From Helichrysum umbraculigerum (Eukaryota; Streptophyta; Magnoliopsida; Asterales; Asteraceae), in the NCBI GenBank assembly GCA_949592205.1, contig CATIUR010000001.1, positions 215,890,250 through 215,954,249 on the forward strand: a stretch of DNA of 64,000 nucleotides, written 5' to 3'. The notes under the pieces were generated by a model. The model ran no database searches, was not told where the DNA came from, and saw nothing but the letters and a program-made list of their open reading frames with translations. Position 1 is the stretch's first letter; each line of letters starts with the position of its first letter. Of the stretch, positions 1-10,004 are shown piece after piece. Both the position numbers and the translations under genes were made by a program.

Positions 1-176
1 GAACTCGGATTGAGGTGATCCAGGCGGCCAAACGAAGCTAACTCAGAGCTCTACAATTATCCAGAAGATAGTCAGCCTATCTGCTAAGATTCATAGCCGA
101 TCGGCTAAACTAAGCAGATAGTCAGCCTTCTTGTTCACTTTTCAATGATAATTTTATAACTGGATTCAACACATCA
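1..176 (+). repeat. 5' LTR of a non-autonomous LTR retrotransposon, truncated and internally deleted
   Basis: Positions 1-115 match 3158-3272 almost base for base, and positions 127-176 match 4627-4676, the end of the downstream LTR. About 1.35 kb that lies between these two blocks in the 3' LTR is missing here. The LTR begins before the window. It ends in CA at 176 and is followed within a few bases by a primer-binding site. The deletion join lies next to a copy of the short word GATAGTCAGCC, which also occurs upstream, so slippage between short repeats is a plausible cause (inference). Confidence 0.85.
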
Positions 177-182
177 AGTTTT

Positions 183-200
183 TGGCGCCGCTGCCTGGGA
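183..200 (+). other. Primer-binding site (Asp-tRNA type)
   Basis: TGGCGCCGCTGCCTGGGA lies 6 bases after the LTR end. It resembles the Asp-tRNA primer site common in plant Athila/Tat-lineage Ty3/gypsy elements (recalled, not searched). It differs from the Met-tRNA sites used by the other LTR elements in this window. Confidence 0.75.
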
Positions 201-394
201 ATGTGATTGATTAAGAGTTTAATTCGAGTGTAATTAATTTATCCTTTTCTAGAATTTATTTCCAGGAAAGTTACTTTAAGAGTTTTAGTTGTTATTAGTG
301 TATATATTTTTAATGTTTGTTTATTTTGTGTTGAGTGGTTACGTTTTACCGTTTTTAGTTTTGATGTTTGTAGCAGATTTGTGACTTATCATCA

Positions 395-1399
395 ATGTCA
401 TATTACTCAAATCATAAAGGTTACAAACCTTTATGTGAAGAGAGTGATTATGATGATGTGCCAATAATATCACGCGAAAGGTGTGCACCACCAAGACACT
501 ACCAAGATAATTGGACTCAACTTTATCCATCAAGGACTTGGAATGAAGAACCTTTAATCACTCAAGAGATCGAACAACCAAAAATGTCTAATCTTGAAAG
601 GTTGTTGAAAGAAACAATAGAGCAAACAGAGAGGCATAGTAGAGAATTTGATGAAATCTTCTATTGGAATTTGGAGCCTTACCATGAAAGGCCATATGAT
701 ACATTTACCATTGCAAATGAGCATTGGGATGATGTTGAGGCTATTGAGCATAATGATTCTTATTCTAACGATGGTTTTGCAGATTCTTCTAACTTTGTTT
801 TTCAGGATGATAGTGAAGACGAAATGGATGAGGAGGAAGAAGAGAATGAAGTCACAAGTTACCCTCATGAAACTTCACAATCTGTTTTGCAGGATTCATA
901 CATGCTAGAGCCTGAAGTGACTAAGGACGCCATTGTTGACTATGATGCCGATATAAAGGAATTACAAGGACTGCTGGGAATTAGTGATCATGAGCTAGAC
1001 GAGCTTGTAAAAAAGGGATTTGGAGATGATCTTATTCTAGAGGCAGAATTTGAAAATTTGTATCTAGCTAATAGCACTCAGGTGCTTGAGGTAGATAGGT
1101 TGGAAATGTTGGAAAGGGGTATTGAGTGTGTGCATACAAACTATTTTGAAGAACCACCCGATTATCTTTGTATACTTGTCAAAGATTTTTCTGAAAACGT
1201 GGGGATAACTAGTCATTCATACTTGGAAGTGGCAATTATCTGGATTATCATTATACCACTCAAGAAATGGAGAGGTTATTTTCACATTACAAATTGTAGT
1301 TGGAGGATGTTCTACCGAAATGTCAAAACAAAAGATGACATCCTCCTATGTGAGTATGACGAGAAAGGAGGTGGTAGCGTGATTGAGGATTGGTTATGA
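395..1399 (+). CDS. Acidic ORF of a non-autonomous LTR retrotransposon (function unknown)
   Basis: This 334-residue open frame starts about 200 bp after the primer site, where an element's first ORF is expected. The protein is strongly acidic in the middle (a run of D/E near residues 140-152). It has no zinc knuckle, protease, reverse transcriptase or integrase motif. The C-terminal third, from about residue 280, is hydrophobic and then basic. I do not recognise a family. Its position between primer site and polypurine tracts suggests a degenerate or accessory product of a non-autonomous Athila/Tat-like element. Whether it is translated is unknown. The frame has no internal stop, so the copy is not old or has been under some constraint. 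Confidence 0.6.
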   Translation: MSYYSNHKGYKPLCEESDYDDVPIISRERCAPPRHYQDNWTQLYPSRTWNEEPLITQEIEQPKMSNLERLLKETIEQTERHSREFDEIFYWNLEPYHERPYDTFTIANEHWDDVEAIEHNDSYSNDGFADSSNFVFQDDSEDEMDEEEEENEVTSYPHETSQSVLQDSYMLEPEVTKDAIVDYDADIKELQGLLGISDHELDELVKKGFGDDLILEAEFENLYLANSTQVLEVDRLEMLERGIECVHTNYFEEPPDYLCILVKDFSENVGITSHSYLEVAIIWIIIIPLKKWRGYFHITNCSWRMFYRNVKTKDDILLCEYDEKGGGSVIEDWL

Positions 1400-2949
1400 G
1401 AAAGCAAGGGTCGAGTCTAGCTCGGGACTCGGGAATAAACCAAGCATCTTGCGGGAGGTGAACCCGTATCGAGATATGATGGATGATTGACAATGGTAAC
1501 TTTATGCTATGGCAAGAATGTACCTGAAAGGAATGGATGTTTTGAAATCATGATCGAAGGTTATCCAGAATTTGAACAAGCAAAAACCCCCGGGAAGTAC
1601 TCGCTCCCTTTTACCTTTCACACTTATGCTTATTTCATATATTATATTTTGTTGCATTGAGGACAATGCAAATGTTAAGTGTGGGGAGGTTATTATTCAC
1701 TTGAATTTGTTTGTCCTTTTAAGATTAATTGCTTTAGTAATGTAATTGATAAATTTTGTTGAAAGTAATTAAATCTTACCTCTTGCATGATAAATTTGTC
1801 ATAGAGCAACCTCCTTGGGTGAATTGCATAACTAGCATATTTATAGCCCCACTAAAAATTGTGAGAAATCTTGAGCTTAAATTGAAAACACTTATCTTTA
1901 GTGTTTATATATTTCAATTGCTATGAGTGTGCCGGTGTTTGTAGTTTATTCTAGAACTTGCCTTAATGATGCATTTCAAGACCGCTGTGGGATCATATTC
2001 ATGTGATATAGGTAAAGTAGACGATGAATTGGTATTCATTAGGTTTTAGATTTTTAGTTTTTATTTTAAAACCATTTTATTCCAGTCCACCCAGGTCGTT
2101 AGCACTCATTTTTAGTGCTAAGAAACCCCTAGACACTTTTCACTTACATTTCCATCAGATTCTTTACCTAGCCTCATTTTTGTGTAGTCAAAAGTTTCAA
2201 AAGTTGCCTTGTAACATTGAAGATCATTTTATAAAGTGTGATTTCAAAAACAACCTTTTGGAAAAGTATTATATAAAGAATATTTATTCAAGGAAGCAAG
2301 ACGAAAGGTGAATGCTCAAACTCAAAAACAAGCAAAATGAAAAATCATGAATAGAGTGCTGAAAATTTACCCTAGGAGGCTGAATTAAAGAAATATTATG
2401 AGATGAAGAATAGAAGTTGAAGCATAAGGTTCATTGTTATCACATTTTCATTTAAGTTTCAAGGTAATACACCACAAAGATTTTTTACTACCATTTTCAA
2501 CAATTGATATATGTGTCTATCCTAACACCACTTCACCTTCACTTTTACAATTATAACACGTTGTTAGAATACCTATTTTGATACTTTGCTTGGTGCTCAC
2601 GCCAAGACGGTGGAGATTTGATCTTTTAGCAAGCTTATGGTAATTTGTGCAATCACGACTTGGCTATTTGAGTGTTTATCTATTCCATTCCCAATCTTGA
2701 TCAAATTGAGAGTTGAGTGATTGAAACACATTTCCTATTGAGAGGTGCTAAGTTGTGCATTCAAGCTTGACAAATTTATTTAAGGTTTTCTATGTTTATA
2801 TTCATGCTACTAACATGATTACTTATGCAATTGTGGTTAGTTATATTTTGTAAAACCTTGTTCTTAAATTCTAAATGCAAGAGGTATATGTTTTGGAATG
2901 TATATCATAGTTTACTTGAGGACAAGCAAAGTTCAAGTGTGGGGATATT
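1400..2949 (+). other. Non-coding internal region with two polypurine-tract-like motifs
   Basis: No convincing gene lies here. Two related motifs occur at 1657-1686 and 2916-2945. Each starts TTGAGGACAA, continues through GCAAA, and ends AAGTGTGGGG. The second directly precedes the 3' LTR and is the functional polypurine tract candidate. The first lies about 1.26 kb upstream and may be an internal second tract. The rest is AT-rich with no long frame. Confidence 0.65.
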
Positions 2950-4676
2950 TGATATCGCTCGTTTTGTACATGTTTATCTCTCGCGATATCATTGTTTTTG
3001 TACTTATTTCTAGTCGATTTCATGAACTTTTGGTATTTATTTAGTTGGAAATTGATTTCATGTATTAAGGTTAAAGATTGAGAAAGAAATGATGAAAAGA
3101 TGGAGGATTTTGCTGATTTTGCTATGCTGCACCGTTTTGGCCATATCTCCCTCATACGAACTCGGATTGAGGTGATTCAGGCGGCCAAACGAAGCTAACT
3201 CAGAGCTCTACAATTATCCAGAAGATAGTCAGCCTATCTGCTGAGATTCATAGCCGATCGGCTAAACTAAGCAGATCGGCTTGTGTAGTTCAAAATCCAC
3301 TCAGAAGTTCGACCTTGTGCAATGCCCAGTATCTTAGCCGATCTGCTAAGTTTAGCCGATCTGCTAAGCTTAGCAGATCTGCTAAGCCTTAGCCGATCTG
3401 CTATGATGCACGGGGAAGTCTATTTATGTATTGTTTTAGGGTTCCACATCTCACCTAACTTTTCACCCTCGAACCAGCAGCCCCCATGGGCGATTTTTAG
3501 GGTTTCTTGAGCTAATTTCATCATTTTGAAGATCTTCCATCATCCTTAATCATTTGGTTACGAAGAATCATCATCCAAACAATGTAATCACTCGGTTTGC
3601 ATCTTTATTCGATTATAATTATGTTTACTTTGATTTCTCTTATTTCATGTATTTATCTTGTGGTTATGATGAGTAGTGGCTAGATTATTGTGCTTGTTTG
3701 GATGAAATAGCTATTTGATTAGGGGTGTATCTTTTGGTGTTAATTTATGCTTTGAGTTTGTGAATCATCCATGAATTCGTATGTATGTGGTTTGTTGTTG
3801 TTATGAAACTTGGGCATTTTCACTAAGCGATTATAGCGAACGTTTGTTGCTTATAAAAAATACCTAAATAGTTGTTTGTCATTTGTGGGACAAAGCATTT
3901 GATGATTGTAGCAACAACTAGTTAAATACAAACAAGTTAGCGATTGTACCGAATGTTTGTCGTGTGGATGATTTGCAAACTCACAAATATCTAAATTTAT
4001 GTTTAATCGGAGAACCTTGTGTGATTGAGCTTAATCTCTAGAATTTGGCCATTTGGTAATTTACTAATTGATATAGCGAACGTTTTCAACCAAGTAAATT
4101 GCTATTGATTATTTGTCTATAAATGATTGAACGAAATTGCGAATGTAATTTTGGAATGTGTCAAATGATTTAGCTAAATGGTGCAAGTTTGTAACCATGG
4201 CGAATGTCCGTTACTAGATTAAATCATAGGTTTGTTGATTGAAGTTGAACTATAGGTCTTAGCGAACGTTGAGCTTATGTTTGATGAATATTACCCTTGG
4301 CATATAGTATAACCGGCTATAACTATACACCCCGAAATCACTAGTGAAATAGTCCAAGCAAGCATTGTTTTTAATATCTGAAAATTTCCAATCAATCACT
4401 TTGACTCTTCAGAGTCCACCTGCCTAGATTAATTAAAGTTTGTAGTTTTAAGCAACGTGACAACTCGGTCACACAAAACCCCCACAGTTACTTTTCTGTA
4501 TAAATTACTTGCACTTGGATATAACTTCTTAAACTCACATTCCCTGTGTTCGAACCCGAACTTACCCAACTATACTACCACACGATAGGGTCCACTGCCC
4601 GGTTGTGTATTGGTCTAGCTCGGTACTTTCTTGTTCACTTTTCAACGATAATTTTATAACTGGATTCAACACATCA
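2950..4676 (+). repeat. 3' LTR of the non-autonomous element
   Basis: The LTR is 1,727 bp, starting TGATATCGC directly after a polypurine tract and ending ACATCA. Its outer 50 bp match 127-176, and 3158-3272 match 1-115. Inside are an 18-bp tandem palindrome array at 3333-3403 and a series of GCGAACGTT-like words between about 3826 and 4275. The end at 4676 interrupts a MULE gene on the opposite strand. The TSD cannot be checked because the left flank is outside the window. Confidence 0.85.
3333..3403 (+). repeat. 18-bp palindromic tandem array in the LTR
   Basis: Four head-to-tail copies of YTTAGCCGATCTGCTAAG-like units run without gaps. The third copy, CTTAGCAGATCTGCTAAG, is a perfect palindrome. 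Related words (TAGCCGATCGGCTA) occur at about 3251. The array can fold as DNA or RNA hairpins. Confidence 0.85.
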
Positions 4677-5388
4677 ACTATCATTTAGAGTAACCTGGCT
4701 TTCACTCACAGTTGCATCACCCTGATCAGTCACACTTTTCTGACTATCATCATTAAACCATTCTAACACTAGTCGCTTCTTAGCATTTGGTTTCCTAACT
4801 GGTATTTTTTTGGCCTTAACACACTTACTGTTTGATGGTACATCACTAGCAACCTCCTGGATTACTACAGTGGATGATGGTGATACATTACCGTATGTCA
4901 TTGCTTTGGTCTTATCATGCTCAGTGTAAACATCAATTTGCTTATGTCTTTCCACATATTGACTCATATTAACAACATCCAAATCACTACCTAAAGCCTG
5001 TAATCCATAATCTAAAATGGTGTATGGCCTTTGAAAATGGTAATACATCACACTAAATCCATCGTAACCTAAATCCTCCATAATATCATTGAGCTCAAAA
5101 ACAGAAAACGTATTAATATCTATTGCATCTACATAAGTAACCTTACCATTGAGATATAACCTTCCTGGTGGATCAGTAAACACTTCACCATGATGTAGCT
5201 TTATCGAAAACTGAGAAGGATACGTATCTGTATAACAAAATAAACTTGCATAAATTAAATTTGAATTACGCAGCAATATATACGACTTATATGAAATTAA
5301 AGAATTACAGCGCAAAAGCCATACCGTATAGAGTGTTCAAGTCATAATCCACACCAGGTTTTCGTATTGTGTATAACTTGTTCACCAT
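4677..5388 (-). pseudogene. MULE transposase gene, N-terminal PB1-like part, cut by an LTR insertion
   Basis: Two exons are readable on the minus strand: 5388-5325 and 5227-4677, with a 97-bp GT-AG intron (5324-5228) that keeps the frame. The start ATG at 5388 is chosen because the product then begins MVNKLYTIRKPGVDY and joins smoothly to YPSQFSIKLHHG. The region with LHHGEVFTDPPGRLYLNGKV, then ELNDIMEDLGY, then an LxxLGSDxDVxNMSxYV stretch and YTEHD, is the pattern I associate with the N-terminal PB1-like domain of plant Mutator-like transposases (recalled). A basic KKRLVLEWF stretch follows. The transposase core is absent. The frame closes on a TGA whose bases are the CA end of the inserted LTR (4674-4676). 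Remaining transposon sequence presumably lies beyond the LTR element, left of the window. Confidence 0.75.
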
Positions 5389-5705
5389 TGTTGCCAATTT
5401 TGAAATTTTGTTTCGAAATTGGGGTTTAGGGTTTTGGAATCGTTTGAGCGCCAAGTGATTTGGGGAAAAAGGAGTGACGGGGATGAATAAAAGAGACAAG
5501 GGGAGGGGATTTTACCAATTTACCCTCACGTGTTCCGCACATGGGTCAAGTTAACGGGATAGACTAACGTCATTTTGACAGAATGACGCCCCACGCAACA
5601 AAATGATAGTACAAGGATGGTGTGGGTAAAAAAAAAAAGCACAGGGACGCGGCGTGCAATTTAGTGCAAACCACAAGGACGATCCACGCAATTTTCTCTT
5701 CCCTT
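5389..5705 (-). mobile_element. 5' leader and probable terminal repeat of the MULE
   Basis: This stretch runs from the MULE start codon to about 5705. Its outer part, read on the minus strand, is AAATTGCGTGGATCGTCC followed by TTGTGGTTTGCAC. This resembles terminal-repeat and leader sequence of plant MULEs (recalled). The partner repeat is not in the window, so the outer edge is approximate. Confidence 0.5.
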
Positions 5706-6655
5706 CAGTAGCCATTGAAATCAAAACTTAATATAAAAACTAAACCTCAAGCAATAATATGAATAATCCCAGATCTTCCTGTCTTCAAAGCTTCACAAGC
5801 TCTTATACCACTTTGTTAGTCCCTGTTTAACTTAATAAACAATCGTATATAATAAGCCTTGAAAGTATTATTGAGAAGTTGCGGAATCACACTCAATAAT
5901 ATTAAGAAGATCAACAAATATTAATATAATGAACACAATAATATATCGAAAGCTTCAATCTTATTAATGATATAAGACGAATACACTTAATGTATTAGGG
6001 TTACAGAAAACCTTGAAGCTGCGCAAAACCTTAACCTATCTAGGTCTAAAGGATCTCTATTTATAACACATAGAGTCCTACACAATCTCCTACGAATATG
6101 GAATAAAATAACTTCCATAACCGACTCATACTTATCACAAAATCATAAACAGTTGTAACTACCATTCTGAAGTAAACAGTTGTGACTATTACACATTCAG
6201 TGGTAACTGCTTCAATTGTAATATAAGACTAAGTACAAATATATAATCAGTGTTAACTGCTACATATATAACTAACAGTTACAGATACATAAGCAGTTTT
6301 AACTACTTACAGACACATAACTATCAGTTAAAATCCATCTTCAATCAGTTGTAACACTTGTCTTCTCGTCAGATTTCTTCTATCAGTTGTAGCTTTATGA
6401 AAACAGTTTTATCCTTCAACACAAACAGTTTTAAACACTTTGTACTCTGTCTTCTCATCAACAACTTCAATTCAGAAACAGTTTTGACCCAACAATAACC
6501 CATTAAAATCACATATTATATAGTTTTAGACTTACAAAATTACAGACGTTACAATATATGTTTTAATTTTTGATTTAATTAAAACAGAAGGATTTACTTG
6601 ATTAATTGCATATAATTTTAAATGACAATTTCATAACCCCGCTTCCTATAGTATA
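5706..6655. other. Intergenic; cluster of CAGTT-type short repeats at 6148-6490
   Basis: No gene is visible. Between about 6148 and 6490 the word CAGTTNTAAC and close variants recur about twelve times at uneven 20-50 bp spacing. The word contains the plant MYB recognition core (CNGTTR). It may be a degenerate satellite or transposon core rather than a regulatory cluster. Confidence 0.5.
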
Positions 6656-7020
6656 TCTATAATCTATAATACATATAAAGCATGTCCAAATTGTTGAGTC
6701 TTAACTCTTAAATAATAATTAAAATTACTTTTTTACTCTTTTACTCTTTTACACTCATAAATGAAAATCATTTTAAATAAGAAAGTTTTTATTCCAAAAT
6801 TACATATTAAAATTTTTATTTTCACTGAATTAAGCATAGTTAGTGACAACATATCTATACTTATTTGTAAAACATGTGACATTTTAACTAATTGAATCAT
6901 TAACTGTTAAACAACGATAAAAAAATGTTATATTACTATTAAAAATGACATTATATTTAACGAACTAACAAAAATAGATATATTAGTTGTTACCGCCGCA
7001 TTGCGCGAGTAATGTGCTAG
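6656..7020 (+). mobile_element. Small non-autonomous Helitron
   Basis: The candidate 5' end is TCTATAATCTATAATAC preceded by A (the TC at 6656 or 6663). The 3' end is CTAG at 7017-7020 followed by T, with an imperfect GC-rich hairpin (CCGCCGCATTGCGCG) ending about 10 bases upstream. TC...CTRR ends, insertion between A and T, and no TSD fit Helitrons. The hairpin has mismatches and the 5' end is one of two options. No replicase gene is present. Confidence 0.55.
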
Positions 7021-7240
7021 TTTAAGATAAGATAAGACGGTTAATATGGATAACCCACTCAATTTTGTTAATGTAATAATGGGAGATGTTTCTAATTTAT
7101 TAAATATTTTAATTTTATATTTAATATGCAAAGTCATAAAGCATGTTAAATTTTAACAATCTACCATATTACGAACTCAAAAAATAGGCGAGTAATCAAC
7201 TATCTCTCCATAAAAAGTATGTATCAAACTAGTTTTCAAA

Positions 7241-7574
7241 TGGTTAATACACACGGAGGGGATTAAAGTATCCCAAAATGTTCGCTTGGGTTACTAAAGT
7301 TTATGATTTGACAAAACTATGAGTTAATTATACGTATTGTGTTTAAGGGTAACTAAAGTTTATTAATATGTTTACAAGGATAACTAAAGTTTATTAAAAT
7401 GTTTACAAGGATAATCAAAGTTTATAAAATTGTTCAAATTGATGAATCTTTATCAGCTCATTTTTTCACTTAGGGAGGTTTTAAAAGTTGGGTTATAGTT
7501 TTGTCAAATCATAAACTTTAGTACCCCAAGCGAACATTTTGGGATACTTTAATCCCCTCCGTGTGTATTAACCC
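7241..7574. mobile_element. Non-autonomous MULE-type MITE with 9-bp TSD
   Basis: Terminal inverted repeats of about 75 bp begin GGTTAATACACACGGAGGGG and are nearly perfect (7242-7320 against 7495-7573). The 9-bp direct repeat GTTTTCAAA flanks the element at 7232-7240 and 7575-7583, the length expected for Mutator-like elements. The middle holds three roughly 31-bp tandem units (AAGGRTAACTAAAGTTTAT...) at about 7346-7440. No ORF is present. Confidence 0.88.
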
Positions 7575-7827
7575 GTTTTCAAATACAGGATTTCAATTCA
7601 TGGTTACATTATACTTGACCAAGTTTGTATTTATACTCTCATAATCATGTTCTGTTATATTATAGTTTATTATAGTGTACATTTATTCTTACTTTACTAC
7701 TCCGTATGTTATATGTATAGTTGAAAGGACAAGATTAGTTTAACATTAAACCACAAATTTTTTATTTTTTATATTTTGTGGCAACGAACAAGTATCATAT
7801 TACTTGGGTCCAAAACTCAAAAATCAA

Positions 7828-8078
7828 CCACTTGCCTAGATGGCCTAGTGGTAGGATCTTCCCCTGGCTTCCTAGAGGTCAGGGGTTCGATCCTACCCTG
7901 GGTAAACATTTAGCATGTTAGGTACCGCCACCGCAAATTCACAGGGCACACCCGAATTCGAGTCCGATAAAGGACTGCCGGTATAATTTCGTGGGCTAAC
8001 TGTGGCCAGGTGCTTTACCGGGCAGATGTCTCTTGCGGGTGGGACGCTGCGGATCTCAAAGAGATCCGGGGTCAGAAG
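7828..8078 (+). mobile_element. tRNA-derived SINE with a 16-bp TSD
   Basis: The 5' part carries a Pol III A box (TGGCCTAGTGG, about 7848) and B box (GGTTCGATCC, about 7884) at tRNA-like spacing, followed by an unrelated body of about 180 bp. The perfect direct repeat AAAACTCAAAAATCAA occurs at 7812-7827 and 8079-8094, a long A-rich TSD typical of LINE-assisted insertion. The head is not a functional tRNA gene, because the flanking stems and body do not fit. No gene interruption is visible. Confidence 0.9.
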
Positions 8079-8094
8079 AAAACTCAAAAATCAA

Positions 8095-9164
8095 TTATAA
8101 ATTGAAATAAGTGATAGGACTGAACCATAATTTAAAAATAAATAATGAATCATGTAAAATTGAAATTGAAGAGTTTTGATTATTGAAAAATCAAAATATA
8201 TTGTTATGATGATTTTGTTTTACCTAATAGCATAGCTGAATCAACATGAACCGTTGACACATCTCCAATGTTGTAAAGCGATATAATTATTGTGTAAGAG
8301 CTTTAGGAACAAAACACAAAAATATTTGACTCTAGTTCAAATAATTAATTTAACTATCAAAATCGATTAAAACCAATAAAACTTACTCAGTTACTCTATG
8401 AAAGATGGTGTAATAACTTTGAGTCTTGTTGACTTTTTACTTTTTAATACTACTCCGTATTAGTTTTGAACTTTTGATAGTTGACTAGTTTTTTTTTTTT
8501 TTGGAGTAAAACGCTAGAGGCTGAAAGTTATACCCCACAATAAAATAATTATACAATCATTAGGGTAATTAATATCTATTAATTAATTATTATTAATTAA
8601 AAATTATGTATCATCTTTAATCTACTAACTTTTTTGCATCCTATTTCATCTTCTTCTTCTTTTTTTTTTTTTTTTTATAAAAAGATTACCCGTTTAGTAG
8701 TTGTGTATGTATTACTAGTACATGGTAAAGTTAACTATTTTATAATCATAATATTTTTAACAAAAATGATTTCTTAATATAAGGATGAGTAGAATAATGT
8801 TAAACGACTATTGTTTCTAACTCGACATTAAAATGTTCTTGTAAGCGTTTGAGTAAGTTAAAAAATTTATACAATGATTTATACATTTTTATTAATTTTT
8901 ACCTACAAGATAAGGAGTATTTGTATTTGTTTTGAAGTTTTTATTGAGTAATAATTAAAACTTTAGACCCTATTAAATAAATTGGTTTTGATTCTAAATA
9001 AAAAGAAGCACGTGAAGTATAATTTTTTCAACGGTGATGTCAAAAAATTCAAATTACACATACTAAACAAATTAAATGCATTAATTAAACTTGTAAACAC
9101 AATGTAAAAGGTTATTTGAAGCTGATTAAAAAATTATCATGTCCAAAGAAAGTCATCATTTATT
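8095..9164. other. AT-rich intergenic stretch
   Basis: I see no gene, terminal repeat or tandem array. It contains poly-T runs near 8490 and 8660 and ordinary AT-rich sequence. Confidence 0.6.
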
Positions 9165-9174
9165 TAGAGAGTAA

Positions 9175-9952
9175 GGGTAAGGTTCAAATGAGACTAAAAA
9201 TTTGTGTAAGAATGGAGGAACCAATGATATGATGTCATGTGTACAAAGAGAATACAAAACCCATTTACCCCTTAAGTTAAATATCTCACAAACGACAAAT
9301 CGATAAATTATAAAAATTGCACCATTAGATTGAGCGTTTGATCCTCTTCGATTTGCCGTCCATTAAAGCATACTTTCGACGAGTTTTTTTTTTTCCATTA
9401 TTTTTGGTGGGTTTCACATTACTAACACGTGTGTTACAGTATTGCGTTTAGGGTTTATGGTTTGGGGTACGAAACCCCAAACTCCTAACCCTAAACCCTA
9501 ACCCCTAAATCCCAAACCATAAACCCTAAACGCTTTATAAAACTCTAAACCCTAAATCATACTAAACCCTAAACCTTAAACCCTGCTAAACGCTAACACT
9601 AAACCCTGCTAAACCCTAACACTAAACCCTGCTAAACCCTAACTCTAAACCCTAACCCTAAACCCTAAATCAAATGTACAATCAATCACTAACACATGTG
9701 TTACTAATATGTAAAACCCACCAAAAAATGGAAAAAAAAAAAGTTCGTCGGAAGTATGCCTTGATAGACGGCAAATCGAAGAGGATAAAATGCTGAAAAA
9801 TATGGTGCAATTTTCATGATTTTTCGACTTGTCGTTTGTGAGATATTTAATTTTTAAAAATGTGGATGAGAGAGAAAAAAGTGACACGTGGCATATTGTG
9901 ATTGGTTCCCCCATTCTCACACAAAATAAATGGTCTCAATTGAACTCTTCTC
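9175..9952. mobile_element. Foldback MULE-type MITE with telomere-like core
   Basis: Two inverted arms of about 280 bp (9175-about 9452 and about 9672-9952) share long blocks such as AAATATCTCACAAACGACAA and CCTCTTCGATTTGCCGTC. The outer ends align as GGGTAAGGTTCAAATGAGAC and GAGAAGAGTTCAATTGAGAC. A 10-bp direct repeat TAGAGAGTAA flanks it (9165-9174 and 9953-9962), as for Mutator-like elements. The centre (about 9453-9672) is a degenerate array of CCCTAAA/CCCTAA words, the plant telomere motif. No ORF of a transposase is present. Confidence 0.85.
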
Positions 9953-10004
9953 TAGAGAGTAAATACATAAATGAGGGATATATTTAGTAGAACAATAAAG
10001 TTAT

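Noticed and set aside
2024..2311. 95-codon frame in the non-autonomous element
   Set aside because: AT-rich composition, no motif and no supporting context.
3333..3403. CRISPR-like array
   Set aside because: The 18-bp units abut without spacers and sit in a plant LTR.
4676..4681. TSD of the first LTR element
   Set aside because: ACTAT follows the LTR, but the left flank is outside the window, so no duplication can be shown.
7840..7915. A tRNA gene
   Set aside because: A and B boxes are present, but the cloverleaf stems do not close and a 16-bp TSD brackets a 251-bp body, so it is a SINE.
9645..9920. Minus-strand frame in the foldback MITE
   Set aside because: It lies in inverted-repeat and telomere-like sequence without any protein signature.
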